From Saccharopolyspora erythraea (GTDB lineage: Bacteria > Actinomycetota > Actinomycetes > Mycobacteriales > Pseudonocardiaceae): a DNA stretch of 64,000 nucleotides. Each line of letters begins with the position of its first letter. Positions within the stretch are counted from its first letter, which is position 1. Below are positions 53,875 through 62,053 of this stretch, one piece after another. The stretch is from contig NZ_CP054839.1 in assembly GCF_018141105.1 (NCBI RefSeq), positions 2,542,001 through 2,606,000 on the forward strand, given 5' to 3'. The notes beneath the pieces were generated by a model. It made no database searches, had not been told where the DNA came from, and worked only from the letters and a program-made list of their open reading frames with translations. The position numbers were made by a program, and so were the translations under genes.

Positions 53875-55647
53875 TCAGGTGATGACGAAGTTCCGGAAGT
53901 CCAGGACTCCGTCAGTGGAGCTCTTGCCGATGTGCAGGTATCCGCCGCGGTGATCGGTGTTGGTCGAGGTGACCGAGCCGGCCGAGTCGAGGCGTTGCCA
54001 AGTGATCCCTGTCGGGGTCACGTTCAGACGGAACTGCATCCAGGTGCCCGCGCCAGCGGCGGCCGTGGTGGCGGTGGACCCGAGTTGAGTTCCGCCGGCG
54101 GAGCCGTGCACGTGGCTGTAGAGCTGGAGTTGCCCGTTCGGGCGGTGAACGGCGTGGTATCCGTTGCCGTGCGCGTACTGGTGTTCGTAGTACTCGTCAT
54201 CCACACGGCCGAACGCCAACGTGAGATTGGTCGTCAGGTCCGCTGGCAGCGTCGACCAGCACGCCTCAAAGTCGATCTGGTAGCTGCCGGTGGCGTTGTC
54301 GAGCGGGGACATCTGGCCCAGGCTGATGAAGTGGCGCCCGACCCGGTCCAGCCGGAGAACGTTCGGCGACACCCACTTCGGGGCGTAGGCCGCTCCTGAC
54401 TGGTCCAGCGTGAGCTGCCCCGGTTCCGTGCGGCCCGACCACCATGCGTCGCGAGTCGTGATCGCGTCATGGGTGTTGACGTAGCCGTACCCGGAGGTGA
54501 TGAAGCCGGCGACACCGCGGGCGGCGTTCGGAGCGACGTCGCAACGGCGGTGAAGCGGGTACATGAGCACCGGAATGCCTGTGTCAACGGCGGACGCCAC
54601 GACCTCGTCAGGCATCGGGGTGAGAATGTTCCCGTCGAAGTACGGGACTCCGAGGTAGTCAACGCCGGCCTGAACCAGCGAATCGATATTGCCGGCGGTC
54701 ATCTCGGCCTTCGTGCCGAAGTAGCCGAACACCTTGTACCCGGCAGCCTTCGCCGCGGCGATGCGCCCGGAGGTGTAGAACGCCTTCACCACCGTGTAGT
54801 CCTGAAGTCCGTAACGCTCGACGAGTTCCATCATCGCGGGGTACGCGGCGTCAAGCTTGGCTTCGAGGAACATGACAACCTGCCCGCCGTACCGGCGAAA
54901 GACGTCCTCCAGGAGAACCACGCGAGGGGCATTGTCCGCAGTCCAACTACCGGTCTGGGTCATCTTCGTGATGCGAACCGCCGGCAATGCGGTGCTGGGC
55001 ACCGACGACACAGGACCCGTGGCGTTGGTCGTGCGGTCGAAGTTCAGGTCGTGCATGACGACGAGGTGGCCGTCTGCGGTCATCCCACAGGAGACCTCCA
55101 TAGCCGTGGCGCCGGAGCGGATCGCGTGCTCGAAGGCTTCGAGAGAGTTCTCCGGGTAGATGTCACCGGAACCGCGGTGCGCCAGGAAGTACGGGGACGG
55201 GCGGGTCGCTTCCCACTCGGCGACGGTGATCCGCTCGCCGAGGAAGTCGCCCGCGTCCCCCTTGTCCCCCTTGGGTCCGACGATGATCGTCGAGCCGTTG
55301 GACGGTGAACCGGGGGCGACCGAGACGAGGTTCAAGTCCCCGTCGACCGGTGCAGCGATCGAGTACGTGCGGCCCTTGGCCGCGGTGAAAATCTCCTGGA
55401 CTGTGTAGGTCCAGTCGACCGGATTGATGTCCGGGTCATCCGTCGCGGGAAGGACGACGTCGATCCGACCGAACGAGTCCAGGTCGACCGTGCGGGGGAC
55501 CGGAAGGATGATCTTCTGAGACTCCACGGCGAGCAGGACGCTCGGGCTCGCAGTGAAGGTCACTCGGCCCTGGATCGGGTTGCCCGTGAGGTCAACCCAC
55601 TGGCCCCGGATGCGGCAGGTACCCCACTCGGGAACGGGGGCGGTCAT
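53875..55647 (-). CDS. Tail-fibre-like protein with glycerophosphodiester phosphodiesterase domain
   Basis: A 590-residue protein. Residues 1-130 resemble minor tail/fibre N-domains and end in a short collagen-like GPKGDKGDAG. Residues about 145-400 form a GDPD TIM barrel: FLAHRGSGDIYPENSLEAFE, MEVSCGMTADGHLVVMHDLN, FDRTTNATG, VVMFLEAKLD. The usual E-x-D metal pair is E-V-S here, so one Asp is missing. The C-terminal 190 residues look like a lectin-type jelly-roll. It is coupled to the MuF gene (ATGA) and lies between MuF and scaffold, an odd place for a fibre. Confidence 0.85.
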   Translation of the reverse strand: MTAPVPEWGTCRIRGQWVDLTGNPIQGRVTFTASPSVLLAVESQKIILPVPRTVDLDSFGRIDVVLPATDDPDINPVDWTYTVQEIFTAAKGRTYSIAAPVDGDLNLVSVAPGSPSNGSTIIVGPKGDKGDAGDFLGERITVAEWEATRPSPYFLAHRGSGDIYPENSLEAFEHAIRSGATAMEVSCGMTADGHLVVMHDLNFDRTTNATGPVSSVPSTALPAVRITKMTQTGSWTADNAPRVVLLEDVFRRYGGQVVMFLEAKLDAAYPAMMELVERYGLQDYTVVKAFYTSGRIAAAKAAGYKVFGYFGTKAEMTAGNIDSLVQAGVDYLGVPYFDGNILTPMPDEVVASAVDTGIPVLMYPLHRRCDVAPNAARGVAGFITSGYGYVNTHDAITTRDAWWSGRTEPGQLTLDQSGAAYAPKWVSPNVLRLDRVGRHFISLGQMSPLDNATGSYQIDFEACWSTLPADLTTNLTLAFGRVDDEYYEHQYAHGNGYHAVHRPNGQLQLYSHVHGSAGGTQLGSTATTAAAGAGTWMQFRLNVTPTGITWQRLDSAGSVTSTNTDHRGGYLHIGKSSTDGVLDFRNFVIT

Positions 55648-56390
55648 CGGGCGGTCCCTTCAGTTGTGATCGGGGAGTACGAAGTCGGGTCCTCGGAGGC
55701 GAACACGCGCTTGAACTCGCGCAAGGCGTCCTTGCCTCGGTGCCCCGAGGTCTTGTCAGCCCAGAACTGGGCGAGCTTCTGAGACTCCGCGTAGCCAGGC
55801 CATTCGGTCTCGTGCCCGCGGAAGACCGGGACCACGAGGCAGTCACACCCGGGGTGCCAGTCGTTGTTGCCGCCGGCGGAGGTCTCGGTCCGGTAGTCCG
55901 CACCGCGGGCAGCAAGCATCGCGCAGAAGCCACACGACTCCACGCCGGTCAGGACGCGCGCCCAGCGCACAGCCACGGGGTCGATGCGAGTTGCAGCCTG
56001 GATCGTCTCGCGAGAGGCGTTCTCAACCGTGCTCGCCGCGGCCTGGGTGATGCGGGTGACCGCGGCCCGGTTGTTGTCCTCGGACTCCAGGTCATCGAGG
56101 TACGTGGAGAGAACCTTCTCGAAGTAGCGCTCTGGCATCGGGTTGATGACCGGCGGCCGGCCGAACGGGTCCGCGTCGCTGGGACGAAGCTCCTCGTAGA
56201 GCTCGAAGGCGAGCGCGGACGCTTTGTCTCGGGCGCCGTTCGCCGACTCCGTCAGGATCGTCACGAGGTCGCGCCGCTGCTGGGGCGAGAGCGGCTTCCC
56301 AGCAGACAGGCCGAGAAGCCGCAACGCCGCGTCGATCAGGGGGCCGAGGATCGCGCGCTGTGCGCTGTAGAACGAGGAAAGGCTCATCAC
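55644..56390 (-). CDS. MuF-like minor head protein
   Basis: A 248-residue protein. The N-terminal helical part (FYSAQRAILGPLIDAALRLL) is followed by the MuF core RIDPVAVRWARVLTGVESCG, FCAMLAARGADYR and NDWHPGCDCLVVPVF, with paired Cys and His. MuF proteins sit inside the head near the portal. ATG 56390 overlaps the portal stop; its own stop overlaps the GDPD gene start. Confidence 0.88.
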   Translation of the reverse strand: MMSLSSFYSAQRAILGPLIDAALRLLGLSAGKPLSPQQRRDLVTILTESANGARDKASALAFELYEELRPSDADPFGRPPVINPMPERYFEKVLSTYLDDLESEDNNRAAVTRITQAAASTVENASRETIQAATRIDPVAVRWARVLTGVESCGFCAMLAARGADYRTETSAGGNNDWHPGCDCLVVPVFRGHETEWPGYAESQKLAQFWADKTSGHRGKDALREFKRVFASEDPTSYSPITTEGTAR

Positions 56391-57769
56391 GCCTCCTCGG
56401 TCGTGTCACCCTCAGGGGTCGTCGGTGCGGGAACTTCCGGGCCGCTCAAAGCCAGGAAGCGGGACAGCGGGTCGTTGCCTTCGAGCTCGGCCATCTCCTC
56501 GATCTCATCGGGGGTGTAACCGAGGCGGCGACGGGCGAACTCCAGCGGGATGACCGAACGGCCGTCCGCGGCGCGGGTGGCGACGAGCTTCACGACGGCA
56601 TCGGCCTGCTGGGCGACGGTCGGGGTCGCCGGGTCCGACCACGTGACCTCGATGTCATCGGCAGGGACGCCGGCGATACGGGCCGCCAGCTCCATTACCT
56701 GAGTCCAGGTCGCGCCGAACGAGGCAATGCGGCGCTCCGCGCGCTTGACGTGGCGAGCCTCGCCAGAGCGGATCGCGTCTGCCGACGTCGGGTTGGTCTC
56801 GCCCGTAGCGCCCATGTAGTGCATGGGGAGGCCGGTCACCGATGCGAGCTGCTTCGCCAACATCGAGATCACCGCAACGAACTGCTGGAGGTCGGCCGCG
56901 GAGAGCTGCTGAATCTTCGCCTGATCGTTGGTGAGAAGCTGAAGACGCCCCATCCGAACGTCGTACTCCGACAGCGGCTCGCCGTCAGCGGTCGTGAAGT
57001 CGTCCTCAGTCGCGCCGAGGACCCAGTTCTGCGGGTAGCTCAACGTCTCGACCGCGGCGCCCAGGTTGGTCAAGGTGCGGCAGGCGGCGTCCACGAGGTC
57101 GATCACGTCGGCGATCTCGGAGGCGCCCTTGCGGTCGACCAGCGACAGGCGGTTGGTGAGCTGGAAGACCGGCATTCCGAGGTTGTGAACGAACGGGTCG
57201 CCGTCCCGCACCCACCCGCCGTGACCGCGACGGAAGTAGTGCGTCACGTTGGGCAGGTACAGGGCGCAGTACTCGGGTCCCGCGTTCGGCTTGTCGTCGA
57301 CCTCCCCGTACAGGCGGAGAGCGGCGACGATGTCACCCGTGCGCGGGTCAATCTCCACCGTCATGTACCGCGAGGACTCCACCGTGATGCGCGGCGTCTT
57401 CGGGTCCCGGGCGTTGGGGCCGACGCACACGAACGCGCGGCCCTGAACGAGAGCCTCCGTGTGAGCCACCGTGGACCACTGGGCCATTTGGTTGGCTCGC
57501 CAGATTCGGCCCAGCTCCTCGTTGCTCGGGTCGCTGCTCGACCGGGTGCGGAATCCGGTCACGGTCAACCGCTCCTCCAGAGCCTCGACGACCAGCCGCG
57601 GCCAACCGAGGACCACGCGGAGGTGCTCGAGTTCCGGGGGGACCGCCAGGCCAAGAGCCTGTGGGCGGAACTGGGAGCGGAAGTACGTGTCGTACAGCCG
57701 ATACGACTTGTCGTCGTGCCGGTGTTCCAGCTCCTCGATCTTCGACACCAGTGCGTCAGGCATCGTCAC
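56387..57769 (-). CDS. Portal protein
   Basis: A 460-residue protein of the SPP1 gp6-like portal family: HDDKSYRLYDTYFRSQFRPQ, GRAFVCVGPNARDPKTPRIT, SADLQQFVAVISMLAKQLAS, TGLPMHYMGATGETNPTSAD and AIRSGEARHVKRAERRIASF. This pattern is standard for actinophage portals. It forms the dodecameric head vertex and lies between TerL and MuF genes. Confidence 0.92.
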   Translation of the reverse strand: MTMPDALVSKIEELEHRHDDKSYRLYDTYFRSQFRPQALGLAVPPELEHLRVVLGWPRLVVEALEERLTVTGFRTRSSSDPSNEELGRIWRANQMAQWSTVAHTEALVQGRAFVCVGPNARDPKTPRITVESSRYMTVEIDPRTGDIVAALRLYGEVDDKPNAGPEYCALYLPNVTHYFRRGHGGWVRDGDPFVHNLGMPVFQLTNRLSLVDRKGASEIADVIDLVDAACRTLTNLGAAVETLSYPQNWVLGATEDDFTTADGEPLSEYDVRMGRLQLLTNDQAKIQQLSAADLQQFVAVISMLAKQLASVTGLPMHYMGATGETNPTSADAIRSGEARHVKRAERRIASFGATWTQVMELAARIAGVPADDIEVTWSDPATPTVAQQADAVVKLVATRAADGRSVIPLEFARRRLGYTPDEIEEMAELEGNDPLSRFLALSGPEVPAPTTPEGDTTEEA

Positions 57770-57805
57770 TCCGTTCAGATAGGGGCGTGCGCCCCGGAAC
57801 GGGGG

Positions 57806-59440
57806 CTATCGGGGAAGGCGGATCGCGCCGCGGCGGACCAATCGGCCCTTGGTGGAGCTCTTGATCTCGGCCCACGCGCGGTAGGCGAGGATGGCGGAGA
57901 TCAGCGCATCGATCTTGCGCGAGCTATCCGGGGTGACCTTCGCGACGGAGTAGCCGTAACGGTTGGCCACACGTCGACCGTTCAGGACGTACCAGGAGAG
58001 CTGAGGATCGGCCCCGTGCGAGACATGACCGTTCACAACGGCGTCCTGGAACAGCTCCACAGCGCGGGTGAAGTCCTGCTTCTTTCCTCGGAGGTCGAAG
58101 CCGATCGGGTCGCGACCGGTCGCCTTGACGCGGAGCACACGACCGAAGTCCGCGTTCCACGCGAGGACATGCGCCTCGATGAACGACGGGTCGGCGAAGA
58201 ACGCTTGAACCTTGTACGTCGCGAAGGCGTGGCGAACCGCTTCGTCGAGCTCCTCGCGGGGTAGTCTGGCGTCCGGGTCCCGGGGGTCAGGTGCCCAGCG
58301 CCAAAGGAGCTGGAGGAAGCCGTCTTCGTGGCAGGCGACCAACGCCGTGTGATCATCGGAGACCGAGGCGTCGAGACCGAGGGTGATCGGGTCACCCGGC
58401 TTCAGGGTCCGGCCGGCGACTGCCAGCGCGCCCCACTCCTGTGGAGAGACGAACGAATCCTCGCTCGCGGTCTGCTGGTTGAGCCAGAAGCGCCGAGAGA
58501 TTGAAACGGGGATTCGGGTGTTCAAGACCTCCTGCATGACGCGGTCGACGTCGAGCCAGAAGGCGTCACCCTTGGCGGCGTTGATGCCCGCGCGAAGCTG
58601 GTCCGGGTCGGTGATGTCGATGTCCGGCGGCGCCTCGATCGAGTCGTACAGCACCCCGGACGCCTTCGAGCGGCCCGTCTGGATCGCCTGGTACGCCTCC
58701 CATGTCGCCTGGAGAACGCTGTTCTCCGAGGGGTCGAACTGGTTGGAGACCTGAAGCGAGCGAGCCGATCCGTCCGGGGACTTCGCCAGGTTTCGGCTGA
58801 TGACCTCGAACATCTTCGGGCCTTGCGTGGAACCCTCGACCCAGAGGTGCGTTTCCTCCAGAACGGCGAACGACGGGCGGGCACCCTCCAGCGCGCGATA
58901 GTTCGACGAGACCGCCATGAGCTTTCCGCCGGCCTCGCTGTAGGCGATCTCCTTGCCGAGGGTGATCCCGTACTGCTCTTTGACAGCCTCGGTGATCAGA
59001 CCGCCGAAGTAGGCGAACGTGTTGTTCGTCTGCTCGTAGTTCACCGCGGCGATCTGGATCAGCGGCTTCGGGTGCGGGACGGCGATCAGGTTTCCGGCCT
59101 CGTCGCGAGCCGGTCGGCAAGGGCCGACGAACTCGACCATCGACAGCATCGCGGCCATGCCCGACTTCGACGCGCCCTTGATCCGGACCATCGTCATGTC
59201 GTTGAACTTGAACTTGTCGTTCTCGTCCAGCGCGTAGACCCACCAAATGAAACGCATCTGTTCGGGGGTCAGCTTGATCGGGTCGCCGGCGTGCTCGCCG
59301 TCCGGCTGGACGAGGGTGCTCTCGATCCAGTGGACGACGTAGGGGCCGATCGTGGACTTCGGCAGGACGAACCGGCCGGTCTCGGGGTCACGCTGGAACG
59401 TCGGCCCGTGAGTGATCGGCTCGACCTGCATATCAGCCAC
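57806..59440 (-). CDS. Terminase large subunit
   Basis: A 544-residue packaging ATPase-nuclease. The ATPase part has MVRIKGASKSGMAAMLSMVE (Walker A region) and SFAVLEETHLWV (Walker B and catalytic Glu). The nuclease part has GDPITLGLDASVSDDHTALV with the first metal Asp and AFFADPSFIEAHVLAWN. The start overlaps the small subunit by 8 bp. Confidence 0.92.
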   Translation of the reverse strand: MADMQVEPITHGPTFQRDPETGRFVLPKSTIGPYVVHWIESTLVQPDGEHAGDPIKLTPEQMRFIWWVYALDENDKFKFNDMTMVRIKGASKSGMAAMLSMVEFVGPCRPARDEAGNLIAVPHPKPLIQIAAVNYEQTNNTFAYFGGLITEAVKEQYGITLGKEIAYSEAGGKLMAVSSNYRALEGARPSFAVLEETHLWVEGSTQGPKMFEVISRNLAKSPDGSARSLQVSNQFDPSENSVLQATWEAYQAIQTGRSKASGVLYDSIEAPPDIDITDPDQLRAGINAAKGDAFWLDVDRVMQEVLNTRIPVSISRRFWLNQQTASEDSFVSPQEWGALAVAGRTLKPGDPITLGLDASVSDDHTALVACHEDGFLQLLWRWAPDPRDPDARLPREELDEAVRHAFATYKVQAFFADPSFIEAHVLAWNADFGRVLRVKATGRDPIGFDLRGKKQDFTRAVELFQDAVVNGHVSHGADPQLSWYVLNGRRVANRYGYSVAKVTPDSSRKIDALISAILAYRAWAEIKSSTKGRLVRRGAIRLPR

Positions 59441-59870
59441 CCATCGCCTTCCGCATGGCCTCCATGTCGATCACGGGCGCCTTCGGCTTCTCGCCGTCGC
59501 GGTTGATCTCCAAACGGGCGCGGCGACGGTGGCCTTCGGTGAACAGCAGGTCGCCAAGAGCAGACATCAGCGTCGCGAGGATCTGGCCGTTCTTCTTGTG
59601 GGCGTTGAGGTAGTCCTGTATCTCGTTCAACACGAGCTGGAGCTGCGCCCAGTCCGTAGGCTCCATGAACCGACGCTGCGCGCTCGCGAGGGCTGCGTCC
59701 CAGAGCTCCTGGACGATCGGGTGCGGGGCCTCGACGAGTAGTTCACCCGGGTCGACCGGGCCAGTGATGTCGAGGGACTCTACGGCCTCCTTCTCCGCCT
59801 TCGCTCGGTGTCCGAGACGCTGGTCCGCGCGTTTGGGGACGCGACCACCCTTTCCGGGTACTCCGGGCAT
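59433..59870 (-). CDS. Terminase small subunit
   Basis: A 145-residue protein beginning PGVPGKGGRVPKRADQRLGH, a basic N-terminus common to actinophage small terminases, then a helical oligomerisation part (WDAALASAQRRFMEPTDWAQ, LVLNEIQDYLNAHKKNGQIL). It recognises phage DNA for packaging. It lies next to TerL and after an HNH gene, the usual order. Confidence 0.85.
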   Translation of the reverse strand: MPGVPGKGGRVPKRADQRLGHRAKAEKEAVESLDITGPVDPGELLVEAPHPIVQELWDAALASAQRRFMEPTDWAQLQLVLNEIQDYLNAHKKNGQILATLMSALGDLLFTEGHRRRARLEINRDGEKPKAPVIDMEAMRKAMGG

Positions 59871-59970
59871 GTCGCCTCCTTCCGGCGCTGTAACTGTGTG
59901 TGTCTGAACAGAGGAAAGTGAAATCTGATGTTCCGGGCGGAACTGTCGGCCGTATGGGCCCCGATGAGGA

Positions 59971-60004
59971 AGGTCCCCCGGGGGGGGTGGGACCCCCGGG
60001 GGGC
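59971..60004. repeat. G/C-tract inverted repeat upstream of terminase
   Basis: GGTCCCCCGGGGGGGGTGGG is followed by ACCCCCGGGGGGCT, giving overlapping inverted runs of G and C in the gap between HNH and TerS. It could be a hairpin, a packaging (pac/cos) landmark or a replication slip site. The function is unknown. Confidence 0.55.
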
Positions 60005-60044
60005 TCTGACCAGCAGAAACAGTGGCTACAGAGCGTATGGAACG

Positions 60045-60338
60045 CTACGAAACGTAGCCTGGATGGGTTTCCGGTGGCCTGTATCGTCTTGCGGACCGTG
60101 CCCGGAGTGCTGCTACACCCTGTGAAGATGTGCGCTTCGCGTGGCACGGCGGGCATAGGACACGAAGGTTCGCGTCGCTGTGGTCGTTGCGGTCCCCGAT
60201 GTGGTCGACCTCGGGGCGTGGCGTAGGCGCGTGGCACAGACGGCATGTGCTCTTGTCCCGCTCGATGATGCGGGCGCGTGTTGTGCGCCAACCACGGGGT
60301 AGCGGGTCAACACGATTGGTAGTCCACCCACCCGGCAT
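60045..60338 (-). CDS. HNH endonuclease of the packaging module
   Basis: A 97-residue HNH protein: WRTTRARIIERDKSTCRLCH, then PRPEVDHIGDRNDHSDANLR and VLCPPCHAKRTSSQG. The zinc CxxC pairs and D-H/N/H core are complete. HNH genes next to terminase assist in DNA cutting during packaging in HK97-like phages. ATG 60338 overlaps the preceding stop (TGATG). Confidence 0.88.
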   Translation of the reverse strand: MPGGWTTNRVDPLPRGWRTTRARIIERDKSTCRLCHAPTPRPEVDHIGDRNDHSDANLRVLCPPCHAKRTSSQGVAALRARSARRYRPPETHPGYVS

Positions 60339-60406
60339 CAGCGATCCACCCTTGATGCGGCCAGCAGGAGGAGTACCAGCAGCCCTACCAGCAGTGCAGC
60401 GCTCAT
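60338..60406 (-). CDS. 22-residue hydrophobic peptide
   Basis: ATG 60406 lies behind GGAGG. The peptide MSAALLVGLLVLLLLAASRV ends with DR and would form a single membrane helix. Its stop overlaps the HNH start. It may be a translational leader or a small membrane peptide. Confidence 0.5.
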   Translation of the reverse strand: MSAALLVGLLVLLLLAASRVDR

Positions 60407-60430
60407 GTGGGACACCTCCAGAAGGGCCGG

Positions 60431-60465
60431 AATTACTTTTCGCAACCGGGAATTACTTTTCGTTA
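60431..60465. repeat. Direct repeat near packaging genes
   Basis: The word GGAATTACTTTTCG occurs at about 60429-60442 and 60449-60462, 20 bp apart, in the gap between the basic 41-residue gene and the hydrophobic peptide gene. It is AT-rich against its surroundings. Confidence 0.65.
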
Positions 60466-60588
60466 CTTTCGGTTCTTGCTGCCCGGCTTCGGTCCCGGCT
60501 TCTGGCCACGGCCGGCCTTTCGGCCATCCTTCTTACCGCCGGGCTTCACGCGGCCTTGGCCGTTGGACTTGTTCATCTCCAGCGTCAT
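60463..60588 (-). CDS. Small Lys/Gly-rich basic protein (41 aa)
   Basis: ATG 60588 overlaps the preceding stop (ATGA). The sequence NKSNGQGRVKPGGKKDGRKA then GRGQKPGPKPGSKNRK is almost wholly Lys, Arg, Gly and Pro, as in nucleic-acid-compacting peptides. It is expressed with the packaging module. Function is inferred from composition only. Confidence 0.55.
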   Translation of the reverse strand: MTLEMNKSNGQGRVKPGGKKDGRKAGRGQKPGPKPGSKNRK

Positions 60589-60740
60589 TCGTCTTCCTCC
60601 TCGACGGTGGCTGAGGCGAAGCCGAACGGGAGCTCAAACGAACCCCCGGAGTTGTCGACGACGACCGTCTCCGGCTTCTCGAAACCGACCGCGAAGGAAA
60701 GCAACTCACGGCCGAGCAGGTGCAGGGCAAACTGAAACAC
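60585..60740 (-). CDS. Small protein of the packaging module (51 aa)
   Basis: GTG 60740 follows TAGGAG. It reads VFQFALHLLGRELLSFAVGF, then VVVDNSGGSFELPFGFASAT and an acidic end. The LH-x-LG-x-EL ... GGSFELPFGF pattern recurs in small actinophage genes near terminase, but its role is not known. The stop overlaps the next ATG. Confidence 0.6.
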   Translation of the reverse strand: MFQFALHLLGRELLSFAVGFEKPETVVVDNSGGSFELPFGFASATVEEEDE

Positions 60741-60756
60741 GGGCGCTCCTACGCTC

Positions 60757-61170
60757 TCAGTCGATAATGTGGAGCGCGTGCGCCCCCGGGGTCTTGGCGA
60801 AGGTGCGCCGGACGATGTCGTTGGCCTTGGGGAAGTCTGGGTGTGCGACGGCCTTTCGTGTCACGTAGGCATCACGAATAGTGAGGCCCTCAAGCGCGTA
60901 AACGTTCGACACACACACCGCGAGGTCTCGGACCCAACCCTTTTGGAACGTCTCGCCCGCGTTGGCGAATAGGTACAGGTCGGGAAGCCGGGGCTCGTCC
61001 ACCTGGCGACGAGCACGCTTCAGGATCGAAGCCAGTCGATCGAGCTGGTTCTCGTCGAGAATGGTGTGTTCTGTGTGCAGGCGCACCGTGGCGAAACCTT
61101 CGCCGCGCCCCCAGTTCACGGTGACATCCGGGTACCGGAGGTCGCTGGAGTGAATTCGTTCCTTCGGCAT
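60757..61170 (-). CDS. Phage protein of unknown function (137 aa)
   Basis: ATG 61170 follows AAAGGACC; an upstream ATG (MERTGEMPKE) is an alternative. The sequence begins PKERIHSSDLRYPDVTVNWG and continues with LHTEHTILDENQLDRLASIL, KRARRQVDEPRLPD and VCVSNVYALEGLTIRDAYVT. It is an alpha/beta protein with no recognised family, first gene after the tRNAs in the rightward end block. Confidence 0.62.
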   Translation of the reverse strand: MPKERIHSSDLRYPDVTVNWGRGEGFATVRLHTEHTILDENQLDRLASILKRARRQVDEPRLPDLYLFANAGETFQKGWVRDLAVCVSNVYALEGLTIRDAYVTRKAVAHPDFPKANDIVRRTFAKTPGAHALHIID

Positions 61171-61228
61171 CTCGCCGGTCCTTTCCATCGCGGAATTGAG
61201 AAAGCAAGCAAGCGCGTAGCTCGCCGCG

Positions 61229-61300
61229 CGGGCTCCCGAGGATTTGAACCTCGACCGCCGGTTTTGGAGACCGGCACTGCTACCGTTACAACAGGAACCC
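61229..61300 (-). tRNA. tRNA-Trp (anticodon CCA)
   Basis: A full cloverleaf on the minus strand: acceptor GGGTTCC/GGAGCCC, D-stem of four weak pairs, anticodon stem CCGGU/ACCGG with loop CUCCAAA (anticodon CCA, U33 present), and T-arm CGAGG-UUCAAAU-CCUCG. CCA is not encoded. It is not the attachment site of this phage. Confidence 0.88.
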
Positions 61301-61491
61301 AGGCGGAGCACGGGTCCCGGTCTGCCCCAGGTGCACCGTGCTCCATTTCCAACCCGCGACGCGCACACGCCCGGGGGCGGCCGTTTTCGGCGTCTCTCTC
61401 GGACGCCAGTCACCCCACGGCCTACGGGGCAATAGCCGAGTCCGCGTGACGTGTTGGCTGTGCGGCCCACGTCAGTGGCGTATCGGCTCTG

Positions 61492-61559
61492 TGGTGCGGA
61501 CGGGATTCGAACCCGCATCTCCCCGTGGTCGGGGGGCTCTGCCAGTTGAGCTACGCACC
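61492..61559 (-). tRNA. tRNA-like gene, shortened (68 nt)
   Basis: Acceptor GGUGCG/CGCACC, D-arm GCUC-AACUGGCA-GAGC and T-arm GCGGG-UUCGAAU-CCCGU are clear. The anticodon stem is CCCC/GGGG with loop CGACCAC, lacking U33, and one base is missing between acceptor and D-stem. A formal anticodon would be ACC; isotype is not reliable. The discriminator region reads ACCA. Confidence 0.6.
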
Positions 61560-61560
61560 T

Positions 61561-61983
61561 GCGCCGAAGGGGCCGCACCGTCATCATCGTGACGGGGACA
61601 TTCAGCGCCATAAGCCCGCGAGGACCCGTCGCGGGATTGTGCCCTCTTCGGGCGTGCCCTGCATGGATGGTGGGTCAGACCAGAGCCAGCAGGGTGCCGT
61701 GGATCAGACGGCAAGAACGGAGGACCGGTCCGGGGAGCTCGATCGCAGCGGTGGAGGAGAGGGCACCGCGCAGACGAACTCGACCCGGACCGGTCGAGCC
61801 GGCGAGGAACGGAAATGCGCGGGGAGGAGCGGCCCTGCTGCATACCCGGATCAACTCGCCGGACGAGAATCCGTCCACACCGCGGCCCACCATGAGACGA
61901 CAAGAGGGTCTTACGGGCGTGAACGGACAACTACCCGCGGGCGAAGTGCCGCGCGGAGAAACTCAGGTTTCTTCACCTATATA
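61561..61983. other. Gene-free stretch between tRNA-like gene and integrase
   Basis: About 420 bp with no convincing gene. Frames are open on both strands, but none has a ribosome site plus protein-like sequence, and one long minus frame runs through the tRNA. A hairpin (CCCGCGA ... TCGCGGG) lies near 61615-61635. The stretch may hold leader RNA for the late operon. Confidence 0.5.
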
Positions 61984-62002
61984 GTTGGTACGCGTGGTTC
62001 AC
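61984..62002 (-). promoter_or_regulatory. Promoter-like repeat, short copy P5
   Basis: Minus strand GTGAACCACGCGTACCAAC, the same two end words as P1-P4 but 10 bp shorter between them. It is followed by TATATAGG and lies upstream of the tRNA and packaging/late genes. Confidence 0.6.
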
Positions 62003-62053
62003 GGAACCTCGGAAAACTGCCTGGAGTTTCCGTGCGTGACCTGATCGTTACAA

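Noticed and set aside
61229-61300. tRNA-Trp as phage attachment site
   Set aside because: The attachment core is fixed inside the amidase by frame continuity and by symmetric attP arms; the tRNA is inside the phage.
61472-61984. Open frames on both strands between the tRNA-like gene and integrase
   Set aside because: One minus frame runs through a tRNA, and the plus frames lack ribosome sites and family features. Treated as non-coding.
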